Part shown: positions 34,795 to 47,039 of the stretch, piece after piece
Position numbering within the stretch: the stretch's first letter is position 1
Layout of the letters: the number at the start of each line of letters is the position of its first letter
DNA from: Apoderus coryli
Lineage: Eukaryota; Arthropoda; Insecta; Coleoptera; Attelabidae
DNA: 64,000 nt
Assembly: GCA_911728435.2 (NCBI GenBank)
Contig: OU452204.1
Location: forward strand, 5,890,001 to 5,954,000
Direction: 5' to 3'
Notes under the pieces: generated by a model
Database searches by the model: none
The model's input: the letters and a program-made list of their open reading frames with translations, nothing else
What the model was told of the DNA's origin: nothing
Program-made: the position numbers and the translations under genes

Positions 34795-35038
34795 GACTAC
34801 ACTTTCTCTTTGCCTAGGGTGTCTCATAATGACTACATTTCGGACTTATTTATTCCTATTAAACTAAGGCTCTACTTAATTCACAGCAAGTGAAGCCCAA
34901 GTTTAATATGACATGTCTCGTTGGCACTGGGGTTGACCGCTATTCTATCAGAATAGAGTAAAATGGTGTCGCAATCGGAAAGCAAGTGTTGCTTCGCACA
35001 CCCATATCTCCTTAATTGTCCAAACGTTTATAATTACC
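34795..35038. other. No gene; junk between elements
   Basis: Contains AGGGTGTCTCATAATGAC, a lone transposon-type end, and then unassigned sequence up to a LINE fragment. Confidence 0.3.
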
Positions 35039-35689
35039 TTGTTTTGGTCATCGCCAGTTCTTGATCAATCGCAGCTTATTATCCGTAATAATACACTAAT
35101 GCTTGATGCGAAATTGTGTTGGGATCAGCATGTTGACAGCGTTTCCAGCAAGCTGTGTAAGATCGTCTACCTGTTGGACAGCCTGAGGGATGAGGTGTCT
35201 ATTAGCCTTCTAGGAACAACATATTTTGCCTTATTTCAGAGCGCCATGTCATATGCAATTCTGAACTGGGGGCACTCTAGCCATGCCAGTAGCGTTTTTA
35301 AAATACAGAGGCGTGCAGTTCGATCTATGCTTGGCCTAAATTATCACGAGGATGTTAAGGAACATTTTAAAATGCTAAACATTCTAACCCTGTCTAGTCT
35401 ATACATATGGGTATCTCTGTTACACGTGAGAAGTCACATAGATGAGTATGTATTTGCCAACGATGTGCATGCTCATAATACTAGGCATCGAAATATCTTT
35501 GTTGATTTCACGCGTTTGTCAAGAAGCAAAAATGCCTTCAATTACTATGGCCCTATGTTCTATAACAAAATGCCGAATGAATTAAGAACATTATCAACAT
35601 CAAGTTTTTCAAACAGGGTTAAGGAGTTTCTACTGAACGAATCGTTTTATAGTGTTCATGAATTTTTAAACTGTACAAATATAATTTAA
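35039..35689 (+). pseudogene. LINE reverse transcriptase C-terminal region, 216 codons open
   Basis: The frame begins inside the ORF2 product. LDAKLCWDQHVDSVSSKLCK matches the LGVxLDxxLxWxxHIxxxxxK segment; YLLDSLRDEV, YFALFQSAMSYAILNWG, KIQRRAVRSMLGL, LNILTLSSLYIW and FYNKMPNELR follow in the order seen in the minus-strand copy at 29608-30212, although that copy is diverged. No YxDD motif or endonuclease is included. The frame is open, so this truncated copy is comparatively young. The annotated ATG at 35039 is only the first ATG-free-of-stop start and has no biological meaning. Confidence 0.75.
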
Positions 35690-35860
35690 TGTGTAATGTT
35701 TGTTCTGTATGTCACAAATTTTTGTCTTTACGTTGTCTACTGTACTTATTGTATTGTACGAGTAGTTTATTTACTGTTTTTTCTTGTTTGTTTGACTTGT
35801 GTAAAACCATGTTGGTTTGAAAGCACCAATAAACGATTTAATACTACCACTCATAAATAT
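35039..35860 (+). mobile_element. 5'-truncated LINE 3' end (jockey/CR1-type)
   Basis: The last part of a LINE ORF2 (35039-35689) plus about 170 bp of 3' UTR ending at AATAAACGATTTAATACTACC. Everything upstream of the post-catalytic segment is lost. Confidence 0.75.
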
Positions 35861-35869
35861 ATATTTTGA

Positions 35870-36405
35870 CACAGCTTCACTTAATTTCTGATATGGAAAT
35901 AACTGTTTCATAAATTTGTCTGTGAGTAAACCATCATGTCCTGGAGCTTCAAGACTCTGTTGTGATACCCGAGATCCTCCTTGCTAAAGTCCAGAAACAA
36001 ATTTCATAAAACAGATGCATCAAACATATGTTATATAACAAGTTGCTTCTTTATCCTCCAATTCACCATAATCAGCTCGTTTAGACTAGCACCTATTTGC
36101 GAAGTTCAAGATATTCCTGCGGTGCCTCAATAACTTTGGTCCAATGAACGACAAAACATCGAAGTTAAAAAATCATTTGGACATCAAACCAAAACTTGGG
36201 ATAGGATTAGACACATAAATAAATTCAAACATGTAAAACATTATTGTATAATAGAATACAAACAATTGCGTGCATATTAGGTTTAAACAACAAAAACCCT
36301 CAATCAGCGTAAAAACGACCCAGCTTCTAAGACACCCACAACGCTAAGTTATACAGTACCTAATTCTTATAACTTTTGCTACGGTCGTAGCCACAAGACT
36401 AGATA
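35870..36405. other. No gene recognised
   Basis: Mixed composition, no coding or structural signal supported. Confidence 0.4.
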
Positions 36406-37140
36406 CGAGGGTTGCCTTTTATATTTCGGGATTAGAGAACAAAAAGAAATATTATTAATCGAATATCACTTTATTGTTTTTCAAGATATTCCCCATGAAG
36501 ATCTATATACTTTTGCATGCGTTTAAACCAATTGTCGAAGCACCTTTGCCACTCTGATTGAGATTCATTCTGGATGCAGCAACCGCTTCTTCAGGTGTCG
36601 AAAAACGTTGACCTCTCAGTTTGTTTTTTACGTACGGGAATAAAAAAAAGTTATTCAGTGCCAAGTCAGCACTATACGGCGGATAACTCATCAAATCGAT
36701 GTTTTGGGTGCTCAAAAATGCAGTTGTTTAAGCCGATGTGTGAGAGCTCATACGCGTAAATCCACGATTCATCACCTGTCACGATGTCATAGACGTGTTT
36801 CGAAGCACCGAGATCGTATTTTTTGAGCATTTCTTTCGACCAATCGACACCAGTCTTTTTTTGAGCGATTGACAAATTGTGTGGGATCCACAGCGAACAA
36901 ATTTTTTTGACAGTCAAATGTTTATGCAATATTGAATGTATGCTGGTCCTACTAATGCCTAAGGTTGTCTCAGTCTCTTGATAGGTCACGTGACGATCTT
37001 GAAATATCAGTTCGCGCACAGCATCCATGGTTTTCGGCACAACAACTGATTTTGGACCTTCACGAAATTCGTCTTGGAGTGAATTACGACCACGATTGAA
37101 GACACCATACCATCGATAAACACTGGTCCTAGATGCTGTT
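36406..37140 (-). mobile_element. Deleted mariner, same family as 4084-5299
   Basis: The 3' inverted end CGAGGGTTGCCTTTTATATT starts at 36406 after a TA. The opposite end is missing: similarity to the complete copy stops near 37138 inside the N-terminal HTH. An internal deletion joins the sequence after the first catalytic motif to the sequence just after the second. Confidence 0.85.
36503..37138 (-). pseudogene. Mariner transposase, N-terminal and internal deletions
   Basis: Minus-strand segments 37040-36672 and 36715-36503. TLGISRTSIHSILH and the linker are present, and TGDESWIYAYE carries the first catalytic aspartate that the copy at 4159 lacks. The frame then jumps directly to LSHIGLNNCIFEHPK, a shifted reading of the post-HHDN block, so the second aspartate is deleted. 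The third motif is present as SADLALNNFFLFP: one proline and the catalytic Asp are substituted. Non-functional. Confidence 0.8.
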
Positions 37141-37149
37141 GCCTAATTT

Positions 37150-39185
37150 AATTTATACGTTTAATGATTGACTCTAAATTCATACATGTAAAACATTATT
37201 GCATAAATAAAATAAAAACAATTTAGTGCAAATATTATTGAAAACCTTCATGGAGCAAAAAACCGGCTCAGAGTGAAATATGTGTAATGGATTTGGCATA
37301 TTCCACATTGTGGCAGTGAACAATATCAATCCATTCAGAACGTTTGTTAATTAATTGTAATGCCTTTGATCGACATGTTTTTGTTTGATATTAAATAACA
37401 TCATTAAAAAAATTTAGTGTAAAAAGATATTTGGACCTTATGTTTTTTATATTCTACTTCATAAAGCTACCAAAATAATTGAAGCCACACTGTAGACAGA
37501 TATGTATGAGTTTTCTCCCTACAGGGATATAAGTGGGATACATTGTCTGGGATAAAAGAGTGAGTGTGTGTTAGATGTAATAGGGCGTTGGAGGGGAGAA
37601 TTTCTGGAGCACGTAGTCGTTGTACAGTTTTAAATTCTCTAGGGGTATTTTAAAGGTCTCACATGGGCTGTTAACACGTAATACATAATCCGAATTGATA
37701 TACTTTTTTGTTGTTTCGTTGGACTATTTTATAATAAGACCGAAGATATAGTATGTAGTGTAGACAATTTTGAAATTACATTTAAAAGTGTTTTTATGAA
37801 TACGATTGTGAATGTTTTTTTAAATTTTAGAAAGCAAACAAACATTTTGTAGCTCTCAACAACTGTATCGATTATGTGCAGGTAACCTATTTTTGCACCC
37901 ATACCACAGTTTAATATACAGTTACTTCACTTCGTGTCGGAACCTTTTATCTCTCTGTCTTCAAAGCAATTCGCCGCTACTATAGTTATAGTATAGTGGC
38001 TTATAGTATACATAGATATAGTATAACATAGTAGCGGGCCAGAATGTGGCTAGGATTGCGACGCGTCGATGCCGTTTTTAGCGTCTACAGACTCTTCTTA
38101 TCTATAGTTATTATTCTATGCCCATACTGCTAAAACGGACCGAGCTTTTTCTGAGTGACTGTGCCACAACTATAACTGGTCTCTTTGTAACGCCCGACGG
38201 TACATGATACATCGATATGATTCATGCGTTTCACAACACAGAAGTTCTATAAATGAGACACCACAGACAGCGCATTTGCAGCACAGTCACTGAGAAATCA
38301 GGTACGTGTGTTTTAGCAGATAATATGATTTTCAATGAAAGACTAAAATCATAATACCAATTTCCATAAAATGTTGAATTTATGATTGCAAATTCTTCGA
38401 AATTCAATTGATTACTAGTTAGACATGATGGCATTGGAAACCAGTTAACTCATACAGAACCTTCATTGTTTTCCAACGTCATCATAACGAACCCTGATTA
38501 AAAACACAGACTAAGGAAACATATATATGACAAAATTGGTCGTAGAAGAAACTGATGGATGCAGATCCTACGGGGAACTGCTAAAGACTTTATAACCGAA
38601 TGCGTCGCGATTGGCAGCCAACTCATTCACAGAATATAATCAAAAATTGAAAAACTTGTGCAAAACACATTACTGGCGTTTTTATAATATAATTCTTTTG
38701 AATCATAGGAAATCGCTATGTTTTAAACGTACTATATTTGTGTTTATAATGGGGAAAGAGTTATTTGCATTTGGCATTTTCTCTTTGAAGAAAAAATTTC
38801 TACCACACAATTTTTAGTATGATTTTCAGGTTTTTTTTTATTATATTTTTGTGACCATTGAATCATGTCTCGCACATTGTAATAATTTTAATAAAACTTT
38901 ACGAATTTTTTTTATTTTTCCTGAAAATTTAATTATATAAATTACATATTACTATTTTTACAATACCTAGTTATTAATATAGAATACGATTTGAAGGACG
39001 ATGTGTACATTTTTCAAAACAGAAAACAAGTTTCAACTATTTGAAGCTATAATTGATGATGGATGGATTGAATTTAGAACAGAAAAAATCGGGTTGATTT
39101 TGCCCTAATATCATAGATAAACAAACACACCTATGCTAATATGTTATAACTTTTAAATTAGACTAAATCCGTTTATACTAATGTA
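37150..39185. other. No gene recognised
   Basis: AT-rich. A short internal repetition of TATAGTATA words lies at 37980-38035. Frames at 38231-38434 and 38611-38817 lack any recognisable feature. Confidence 0.4.
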
Positions 39186-39710
39186 TTAGGTCATTCTATA
39201 AGTCCGTAGGATGACACATAGATGGCGTTACTAGAATTTTTTCCATATGATTTTTACTGAGTACCTACTAACCTTCAGACGATACGTGTATAAATTTGAC
39301 AGCAATCTGACTATTGATTCGTGACTTATAGCATTTTGTGTGTAGCAGCGTTTGTTATTGAAAAAGAAAATGGAAAAAACTGAATTTCGAGTTTTGATAA
39401 ATTATTGCTTTCTGATGAAAAAAATACAGTGGACTTGATAAACATTATCCGAACCCTGCTCCAAATAGACAAATGGTAGAGAAGTGGATTGCTGAATTCA
39501 AACGTGGTCGTAGCAGCACAGATGATGCAGAGCATAGTGGACGCCCAATTGAGGCGGTTATTTCAGAAACCGTCAAAAAAATCACAAATTGGTTATATAG
39601 ACGATCGCGAATTGATGTTTCAGAGGAGTGTTTGGCGCTATTAAACCGCAATAAAATGGAATTCTATCGTCGATATGTGACAATGAATGGCAAGATATGA
39701 AAGACGGTAC
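39186..39710 (+). mobile_element. Mariner 5' half, second family
   Basis: A TA at 39184-39185 precedes TTAGGTCATTCTATAAGTCC, the type of end seen in irritans-like mariners (the ...ATAAGTCC core is shared with Himar-type ends). A 5' UTR and the transposase start (about 39370) follow. The 3' half and right end are missing. Confidence 0.7.
39370..39700 (+). pseudogene. Mariner transposase fragment, deleted
   Basis: MEKTEFRVL at 39370, then after a frame change MVEKWIAEFKRGRSSTDDAE and SGRPIEAVISETVKKI, which are the mariner N-terminal HTH and linker. The next residues, IDVSEECLALLNRNKMEF, come from a region about 60 residues further on in normal mariners, so an in-frame internal deletion is present. 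YVTMNGKI stands where VTMDETW would be: the first catalytic aspartate is gone. Dead copy. Confidence 0.78.
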
Positions 39711-39786
39711 TCATTATGCTTTTCCAATTTAACCCTAAGTTTTACAGATACTAATTGTGGAAAAATAATTGATTAGATTAGATAAA

Positions 39787-39893
39787 TGTTGGAAATTTGG
39801 GTCACACTGCCTGACGATCACCACTGATGAGTTGTGGATGAACGAAACGGCCCGTCTGGTGAAAGCATGGTAGTGTGAAACAAATTTCCAACA
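39787..39893 (+). repeat. Long stem enclosing the hammerhead (Penelope-type terminus)
   Basis: Arm 39787-39811 (TGTTGGAAATTTGGGTCACA onward) is complementary to 39869-39893 with a few mismatches. It extends stem I of the enclosed ribozyme. The right arm and following sequence recur on the minus strand at 27880-28000. A palindrome CTTGTTACATTATGTAACAAG-like follows at 39906-39926. Confidence 0.7.
39818..39862 (+). ncRNA. Hammerhead ribozyme (type I), apparently complete
   Basis: All conserved parts occur in order. Stem I 5' strand TCACCA (39818-39823); core CTGATGA (39824-39830); stem II GTT/AAC (39831-39833, 39841-39843) closing a 7-base loop; core GAAA (39844-39847); short stem III CGGCCCG (39848-39854); cleavage triplet GTC (39854-39856); stem I 3' strand TGGTGA (39857-39862), perfectly complementary to the 5' strand. 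Cleavage would be predicted after 39856. Such self-cleaving RNAs are known in Penelope-like element terminal repeats, and the flanks match another Penelope-type copy in this window. Stem III is very short, as in many natural retroelement hammerheads. Confidence 0.82.
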
Positions 39894-40139
39894 AAACTTA
39901 AAGTCTTGTTACATTATGTAACAAGCAATGATGGACCCCATTTTCAACATTTATTTTAGACATTATTGTATATTTGTTTTTTAAATTGATGTATTTTCGC
40001 AACTGATTAATAATTATTATTTTTTATTTTCTCTCCTATTTTATTAATTATTGTTTAAAAAATAATATATGATGTATCAAACATAATTTTAAATATTTTT
40101 TTATTATTCAGTTAAATAATATCTAGAAACTGCTATAGA

Positions 40140-41195
40140 TCTGGCCGTATATGGTTGTTGTTTCGCAAGAGGCCAAAGAGAAGAAGACAAGACATGTTAA
40201 AACGATACTACAGTTAAAATAGTGTATAGTTAATATTCGATGACGATACTAGATAATATAGAGGTTCCTGAACAGGGGTGTGTCTTGTTACCCATGTTAT
40301 TCAATCTCTACTCAGAAAACATATTTCACGAGGCCTTAGATGGCAGGAGAGAGGGAGCAAAGATAGGAGGCGAAATCATAAACAACGTAAGGTACGCAGA
40401 TGATACCGCTATTATCGCTGAGTCTATGGAGGACTTGTAAGTGTTGCTGGACAGAGTGTATGAGGCTGGACGAAGATGGGGTATTAATATAAACATAAAA
40501 AAACAAAATGGATGGCGGTAGGTAAAATAAACATAGAACCAATTCCGATCACAATCAACGGACACAACATCGAGTTGGTATCACACTTCAAGTATCTGGG
40601 AAGTTGGCTGAACAATGAAATAACATGCGAAGAAGAGATTAAAGCGAGGATTGAAATGGCACGTGGGATGTTTAGTAAATGGAAACCCACCCTCACTAAT
40701 AGAAATCTCTCAATTCAAACGCGGCTCAGAACACTCCGATGTTACATATGGAGCATTTTTCTGTACGGCTGTGAGACATGGACCCTTAAAATTGACACCA
40801 TGAATAAAATAGAGGCATTCGAGATGTGGTGCTATCGGAGAATCCTCAAAATCTCTTGGACGACGCATACTAGCAATGAAGAAGTTCTCAGACAGCTAGA
40901 TAAAGATCGAGAACTCCTGGACACCATAAAAACAACAAAGGTTAGCTACTTTGGACATATAACACGAGGACCCAAGTACCACATTCCTCGCCTGAGCATC
41001 CAGGGAAAAGTTGAGGGCAGAAGATGGATAGGCCGCAAAAAACTATCATGGCTGCGAAACATCAGGAATTGGACCGGACTGGGAGTAGAACAATTATTCC
41101 AAGCAGCTAAAGATAGAGAGCGCTTCAACCAGATTGTCACGAAGATAGCCCACGCCTGAGACAGGCAAGGCACCGCAAGAAGAAGAAGAACAAAA
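40140..41195 (+). mobile_element. 5'-truncated RTE-like LINE
   Basis: Starts inside the reverse transcriptase domain and ends in a short 3' UTR with GCACCGCAAGAAGAAGAAGAAC (written in two parts: GCACCGC, then (AAG)n). A very short 3' UTR with a simple trinucleotide tail is usual for RTE-type elements. Confidence 0.75.
40240..41159 (+). pseudogene. RTE-like endonuclease-reverse transcriptase C-terminal part
   Basis: 40240-40440 gives EQGCVLLPMLFNLYSENIF and YADDTAIIAES: the QGCxLSPxLFNLYxExI block and catalytic YADD. A TAA interrupts at 40438, and a frame change near the A-run at about 40497 moves the rest to 40512-41159 (PITINGHNIE, FKYLGSWLNNEITCEEEI, LYGCETWTLK, MWCYRRILKISW, GHITRG, WLRNIRNWTG). 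These are the standard C-terminal blocks of this LINE group. One nonsense change and one frameshift make it inactive, but otherwise the region is well kept. Confidence 0.85.
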
Positions 41196-41199
41196 CTGA

Positions 41200-43854
41200 C
41201 GGAGTGCTTAACATTTTATATGAGATAAAAATTTTCAGGGTTTTCCATTTAAAGAAATTATGTTCTTACAGTTCAAATTAAATACCTACAAATTTAAGAA
41301 GAATTCATAAATTTCAACATTGTGTTATTTAAATTATTTACTTACAAGCATCTGGGGGCACCATAGAAGTTCCTAACAACTATACTAAATTTGAATTTTT
41401 TTGAGATATTTATTTTAGTCCGTCAATATTCATAATAATTATTATCTCGAAAACTATTAGAAATAGGTATAGTAAGCACTAAAGCAAAGCTCGATTCTTT
41501 ATAGAGTTCTCTCAAAATATGTAATTAAATATTGGGTGGTCCCATTTAAAATCACAACTATGATAATTTCGTTGGTTCTAAAAGGTCGCTTTAAACGATA
41601 CTACTATTTCATTGAAAATCAGAGCAGAAATGTTCCCCCACTATTGTTTTTAATTAGAGCAATATACAAATATCCCTTGGTAATCAACAGCGCTTCTTCA
41701 ATTTAAAAAAAAACCTTTCCTAATTAAATAATTGAATTGAAGAATGATATATTAACACTGTTTTATATAAACCCCGCTATGTCAGTAAATCCAAAACAAA
41801 TATAAATTATGACTTAAACATTGGACCCAACAGTGTTAAAATAAAGACATAATTTTCAAAGTCACTGTAAAACATGTTTGTACGTGTATATATTATATCT
41901 ACATAAAATTCTCTCTCTTCTCGGGTGCGACTACACAACATGGACTCCCTGCCGTTTTATGTAAGCACCCATATATTCTCGTATGGCGAGTACGGCTCTG
42001 CGGTCGTCCCATTCTTACCACTGCCAATCGGCACTATATTTTATAATAGAAGGGCCTCCATCGCCGGGCAGAAGCCGTACGTACATATACACACCAACTT
42101 ATTTGGGATTTTTAATATAGTTGAAAGTATATTAGAGGAAAGAGAGAGATGGTGAACCTGATGAATATTTCATGATCACACTGGTATCAAATGAGATTTT
42201 TAATGCAGAACCGTATTAAGATAGTAGTGACCTCAATTGTTGCAAAAAACCTACTTCTTTCTGATCATGATAGTCATTATAAAACGTAATAGTGTAGGAA
42301 CTTTACCCCCCTTAAAAACGTAACTTAACCCTCTAAAGGATACTCATTCATTCTTTGATCAATAGTTTTTGTAAATGTAACATTATCTGAAGGATCATAT
42401 CGCATTTGAGCCGTTTAAAATAATTAAGAATACTATAATGCTGCCGCAACGTTTTGGTATCACCCATTCCATCGGACATCCTTGCTACTTGGATTATGCA
42501 TACAGGGGTGTAAGTTTTGTGAAATATTTGAAGAAAACTTTCAATTTTCGAAAATATTGCATTATACTTAAAGGTGTCAGCCTAACGGCAAAAAACCAAA
42601 TAAATGATTGCATAATTTGCTTCAGGTGATCAATTCTTGAAAACTTGGAGTAAGAACGACCTATCGAATTAGGGCACGACTATATTGATTCAGTAGAACC
42701 ATGCCTAACTTCTATTTGTCAATTTACTTTCCGGTTTTCAAGGATTAATCACCAGCATGCAGTAAAAATTCTGTCAATAATTATTGACACGGAGACTGGA
42801 AGCTCACTTACAGAGAAAAAAATACAAAAAATTGTCCCCATCGGATCTTTTAACTCAATCTAACCTCTCGCATTCAAAACAAAAAATCAAATATCTCGGA
42901 TACAAAAAGAGATATAAAAAAATAATGAAAAATATGCTTTTCTTTAAAATATAAATATAATTGTGAGTTTACACATAATTAACGAATTTTGAGTACATTG
43001 ATGAACACCAAAAACAATAATAGGGATCTAGTATTTTTTGTGAAACCTGATTTTTCTATAAAAAACATTTTGACTTGAATGAAGTGAATACAGACACACA
43101 CACCTACGGACACACCGTAATACACACTGAGAGATACAAAATTTTTTTCAAAATCTTGATATTCGTAATCAGGAGACCTCAAAATGATTATTTCCATAAA
43201 CGTCTCATCAAATGTTTGACCTGATTGCAATCTCTCCCTTCTATAATATACTATACTATACTGCGCAGAGGGTAAAAATATAGTAGTCAAACTCAACTTG
43301 CTGGCAACCGAAACAGATTTTGTGGTTAATAGGTTTTCGGTTAACTGCCGCTTAATCGGTTTGTTGTTTAACTGGTTTTGAAGTCGAGTATTTGATTAAC
43401 CAATTTTAACCGTAACTGTTTAACTGATTTTGAGGTTTTCCGGTTTGTGCCAACCTTACTAACAATATTATTCCAGGAATTGCCCGTGCCGGAGAGTGGT
43501 GAGAAGCTGTATCGAATGTCTATGATTTCATATACATATACGTGTGTTAACAATCATCCCTACCCCCTTTAAAAATTTAAGTAACAGACTATTTACGTAC
43601 AGACTGAAAAGATATAAAGAGTACTATTCGCTGCAGGATTATCTCCAAGACCAGCTGCTTTGATGTTTTGTAGATGCCAGTTCAATGTGTTTTTTTTTTC
43701 TGATACTGCTTTGATGTGTTTTAATTTTATTGTGATTACTAATTATTATTATTATTTTTTTTGTCGCAAATTATTTAATGTATTGTATTTTTGATTGACA
43801 TTGTTTACATACTGATATTTATGTGTATTTCTGTTTTTTTTGACCTTGTTATTA
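41200..43854. other. No gene recognised
   Basis: Non-coding, mostly AT-rich. 41925-42155 is a less AT-rich open frame (MDSLPFYVSTHIFSYGEY start) with no domain or splice context that I recognise. TATACTATACTG near 43250 and ACACACACACCTACGGACAC near 43095 are simple-sequence patches. Confidence 0.4.
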
Positions 43855-44664
43855 TATAAATTTATTTATTTTTGTTTTCTTGATTTTAGGTCAATTATAA
43901 AACATTCATTTTTTTATTTAAACATTCTTATTTTATTAACGTTTCGACCTTATTTTGGTCTTTTTCAAAATTCTATTCTCTTTTACTTAAATTATTTAGG
44001 TCCTTTCTATCATTGATCGCATTATCATTTTTGTGTATATAAACCATTTCTAAAAATTCCCTTTTTTTTTATTTTTTTTTTTCATGAAATTTCAAATAAT
44101 CATAAGTTTAATTATAACAACGTAAAAATATTAACATCTGAAAAAAATTAAACAAAAGGGAATTTTTAGAAATGGTTCATATACACAAAAATGATAATGC
44201 GAAAGGACCTAAATAATTTAAGTAGAATATATACTTCCATTCTGTGAGTGTCTAGCGTATATTTATGTACATGCTTTGTTGGAAGAATAATACCAAATTA
44301 ATAATTAAAAAAAATAAACGAAAATGATAATAATAAAAAATTAGAACAAAGCTATGGTATAATAATTTTCATATCTATTAACAAATTATTTTAACGTGTA
44401 TGTATGTCTTATGTTGTCATGTGGAACTTGGTTTAGTTTTAATTGTTGCATTTTCGGATATTCACGCATACCAGGTGTATCAAAAATGTTTTAATAAAAT
44501 TATTTTAAAGTGTTGACTACAAAACAAATTAATTTTAGAATAGAATTTTAAAAAAGACCAAAGTAAGGTCGAAACGTCAATAAAATAAGAATGTTTAAAT
44601 AAAAAGATGAATGTTTTATAATTGACCTAAAATCAAGAAAACAAAAATAAATAAATTTATATAC
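43855..44664. repeat. Long palindromic element with Penelope-type motif in each arm
   Basis: The outer arms 43855-43978 and 44534-44664 are near-perfect reverse complements. The left arm continues inward (43979-44070), matching 44142-44228 in reverse. The right side therefore carries an extra ~300 bp (44229-44533). Each outer arm contains GACC...GGTCGAAACGTY, read on the minus strand on the left and the plus strand on the right. That block is the stem II plus GAAA part of the hammerhead layout without the CTGATGA half. Confidence 0.8.
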
Positions 44665-44669
44665 TGATA

Positions 44670-46460
44670 TTTTTGTATAGTTTTGATTTCTGCAAAATTT
44701 CCTGTAATATTATTGTTTTTTTTTTTGAAATAAATGCTTATTCTATTCTATAATTAACATTAAGAATTATAATTATATGACTTTAAGTTTAGACCATTTT
44801 AAGAACAATTATTTAAATAAATACATTGCCTAATACCGATAATTTCTGCAAGCTATATGAATCAACAAGAAATATACCTTTTCGTACGTTCATTGCATTG
44901 ATTTCTTCTGTGAAACGAATTGGCATAAAGATGTCACTGTTCTTGAGTTACCTCACCAGGATTTTTGATATGCTGCGACACCATTTGCGCCTGTAAACCA
45001 AACAAAATAAGTTTGATTTTGTGAATAACAAAAAAATTACACTGTTCTACTTCCAAATCGTATAGAATATGGCATCCAGGACGACCTCAAGACAATCCTG
45101 AGCAGCACAAACACAAACTGGTTGTTGAGACACTTTTTTAATAATAAAAAAAAAACAAAATAAAAATTAATTACCTAAACTTCGAGTAATGTTACTTTAA
45201 AATGAAGCGTTATCATTTAGTTAGATGGTGCCAGATCGGAACTGAAAAGAAAGAAGTTTTTAATATTTTGTTTTAAATTGCTCTAAAAACAGTTTTTTGA
45301 GAAAAACAAGTTTCGTTGAATATGAATCACACATTTAAATGTATAAATCAGTTGACATCACATCACCGGCGATAATATTAAACACACCCCACATTAGATG
45401 ATTATGCAAAAGTGCAGCGATTTTTACGCCAAGGTACTTGCAATAAGAGTAACATGGTGGTTATCTGTTGAGTGTTTTATCAATTTGTGCAAATTTAAAT
45501 GCATTATAACAGACTTAAATTAACTGCAGATGAACTAGGAATTACTTATTAGGTGTGGTGCAAATTATCGTGAACCCTCCTTGCCGCCATTATCCAGAAC
45601 AAACCCGCTTTAGCAAAAATTTAGTAGAAACAATATCAGTAGTAATGACTACAGACGAAGATTTTTCAAAAAAGATTTCAAAATTTAGCAAAAACACTTG
45701 CACTTATAAGGATTGACAGTGAAATTTTAACAATAAAATCAGATTTTATTTACAGAAGAAAAAAAAAGCGCGTCAAGAAGAATTGAGTACAAACAATATA
45801 AATAAGACTGCAGGTGAAATTGTGTCAAGAAAGATTGCAAGCTCATATTGTAACGAGAGTAACATAAAAACTCGCCACGCTAATAAGAACTGCAGGTGAA
45901 ATCTTGTCAAGAGGGATTTGAAAAGTCATTTTGGCACGTAAACTTACGTAACATTCTAAAAGAAACAATAATTTTATATGCATACGCAAAGCGTCAGTAG
46001 ATTACTACTTGTGATTGAGAAATCATGAAAATCCTTCCTTAACAAACAACATGCAACAGAATGTGTTTCAATGCATTGTTTGGGTTCCAAATTTACAACT
46101 GCAAAAAATATCGAAGTATATGGTATCGATGTGCAATTTGACTTTGAATAATATGTTAGTTTCATAAATTTTGTGCTACGTAATAATTTACAAAATGAAA
46201 ACAACGTGTAATTAGACATTTACTAGTTGGAACACTTTTATACTTCATCCAACTCTGTGCTTATTAAGAAAACCATGGCATAGTCACAGTGGATTTCCAC
46301 TAAAACTTATATACGAATAATTTTTTCCTTATTTCTCCCATCTACATCTACTTTTCATCGTCTTTTTCTTGCTCCCCGTTCGAAATCGTTTATTTCCCTC
46401 ATTCGGAGTGCTTACGCATAAACGCCCAATAAAATTTAAAGTAAGTATATTTTTGTAAGC
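44670..46460. other. No gene; short tandem duplication
   Basis: An ~85-bp segment containing ACTGCAGGTGAAATTGTGTCA occurs twice (about 45800-45835 and 45885-45920). Otherwise AT-rich and non-coding. Confidence 0.4.
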
Positions 46461-46464
46461 AGTG

Positions 46465-46560
46465 CGCGGTGGTGCGGTCTCCGTGGGTTATAGAGCGTCT
46501 AGCTTTCTGTAATGTTATATTTGGGTTTAACCCACCCCTCGCTCTTTTTGCTCAGCTAAA
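46465..46560 (+). repeat. Probable tRNA-derived SINE head
   Basis: GCGCGGTGGTGCGGTCTCCG, then GGGTTATAGAGCGTCTAGC, then GGGTTTAACCC. The spacing and the A-box-like (GGGTTATAGAGCG) and B-box-like (GGGTTTAACCC) words fit an insect tRNA-derived SINE head. No long tail was defined. Confidence 0.4.
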
Positions 46561-47039
46561 TCTACAATTTGCCCAAATCACATATTCGGCTGTGTTGCAA
46601 GCTCAAGTGGAAATACTGCCTATAATAAAAGCTTCATAATTACATCATTTTTATTTGGTAAAGATTGAAGTTTTGGTAGTAGCAGTTCATCAGTAAGACT
46701 TAGATAAAGGGTCAGTAAAGGGCGATTGTTTAAAACTTCTTTGTATTGCTTTCTATCAAATTTTATATGGAATTATGGAAAACCACACAAAAATTTAACA
46801 AATTGATGTATGTTAGAGATGGGGATATTTCCAGCCGTGACATGACGTGAAACTATGACTCATTGTTAGTATAAATACCAAGTTTGATCTTATTCGCGTA
46901 TCTTTGAACAATCGTATATCAAGGAACGTGATCGGGGAGAAAAGTAAATACATGAAGAAAATCGAACTGACCAAGCAGGGAATCTTGCCCAAGAAAGTCA
47001 ATGATTTATAAATGGTTTTTCAAGCATGGGACGGAATCA

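Noticed and set aside
41925..42155. Possible host exon (MDSLPFYVSTH start)
   Set aside because: Composition is less AT-rich, but no domain, convincing splice sites or neighbouring exons were found.
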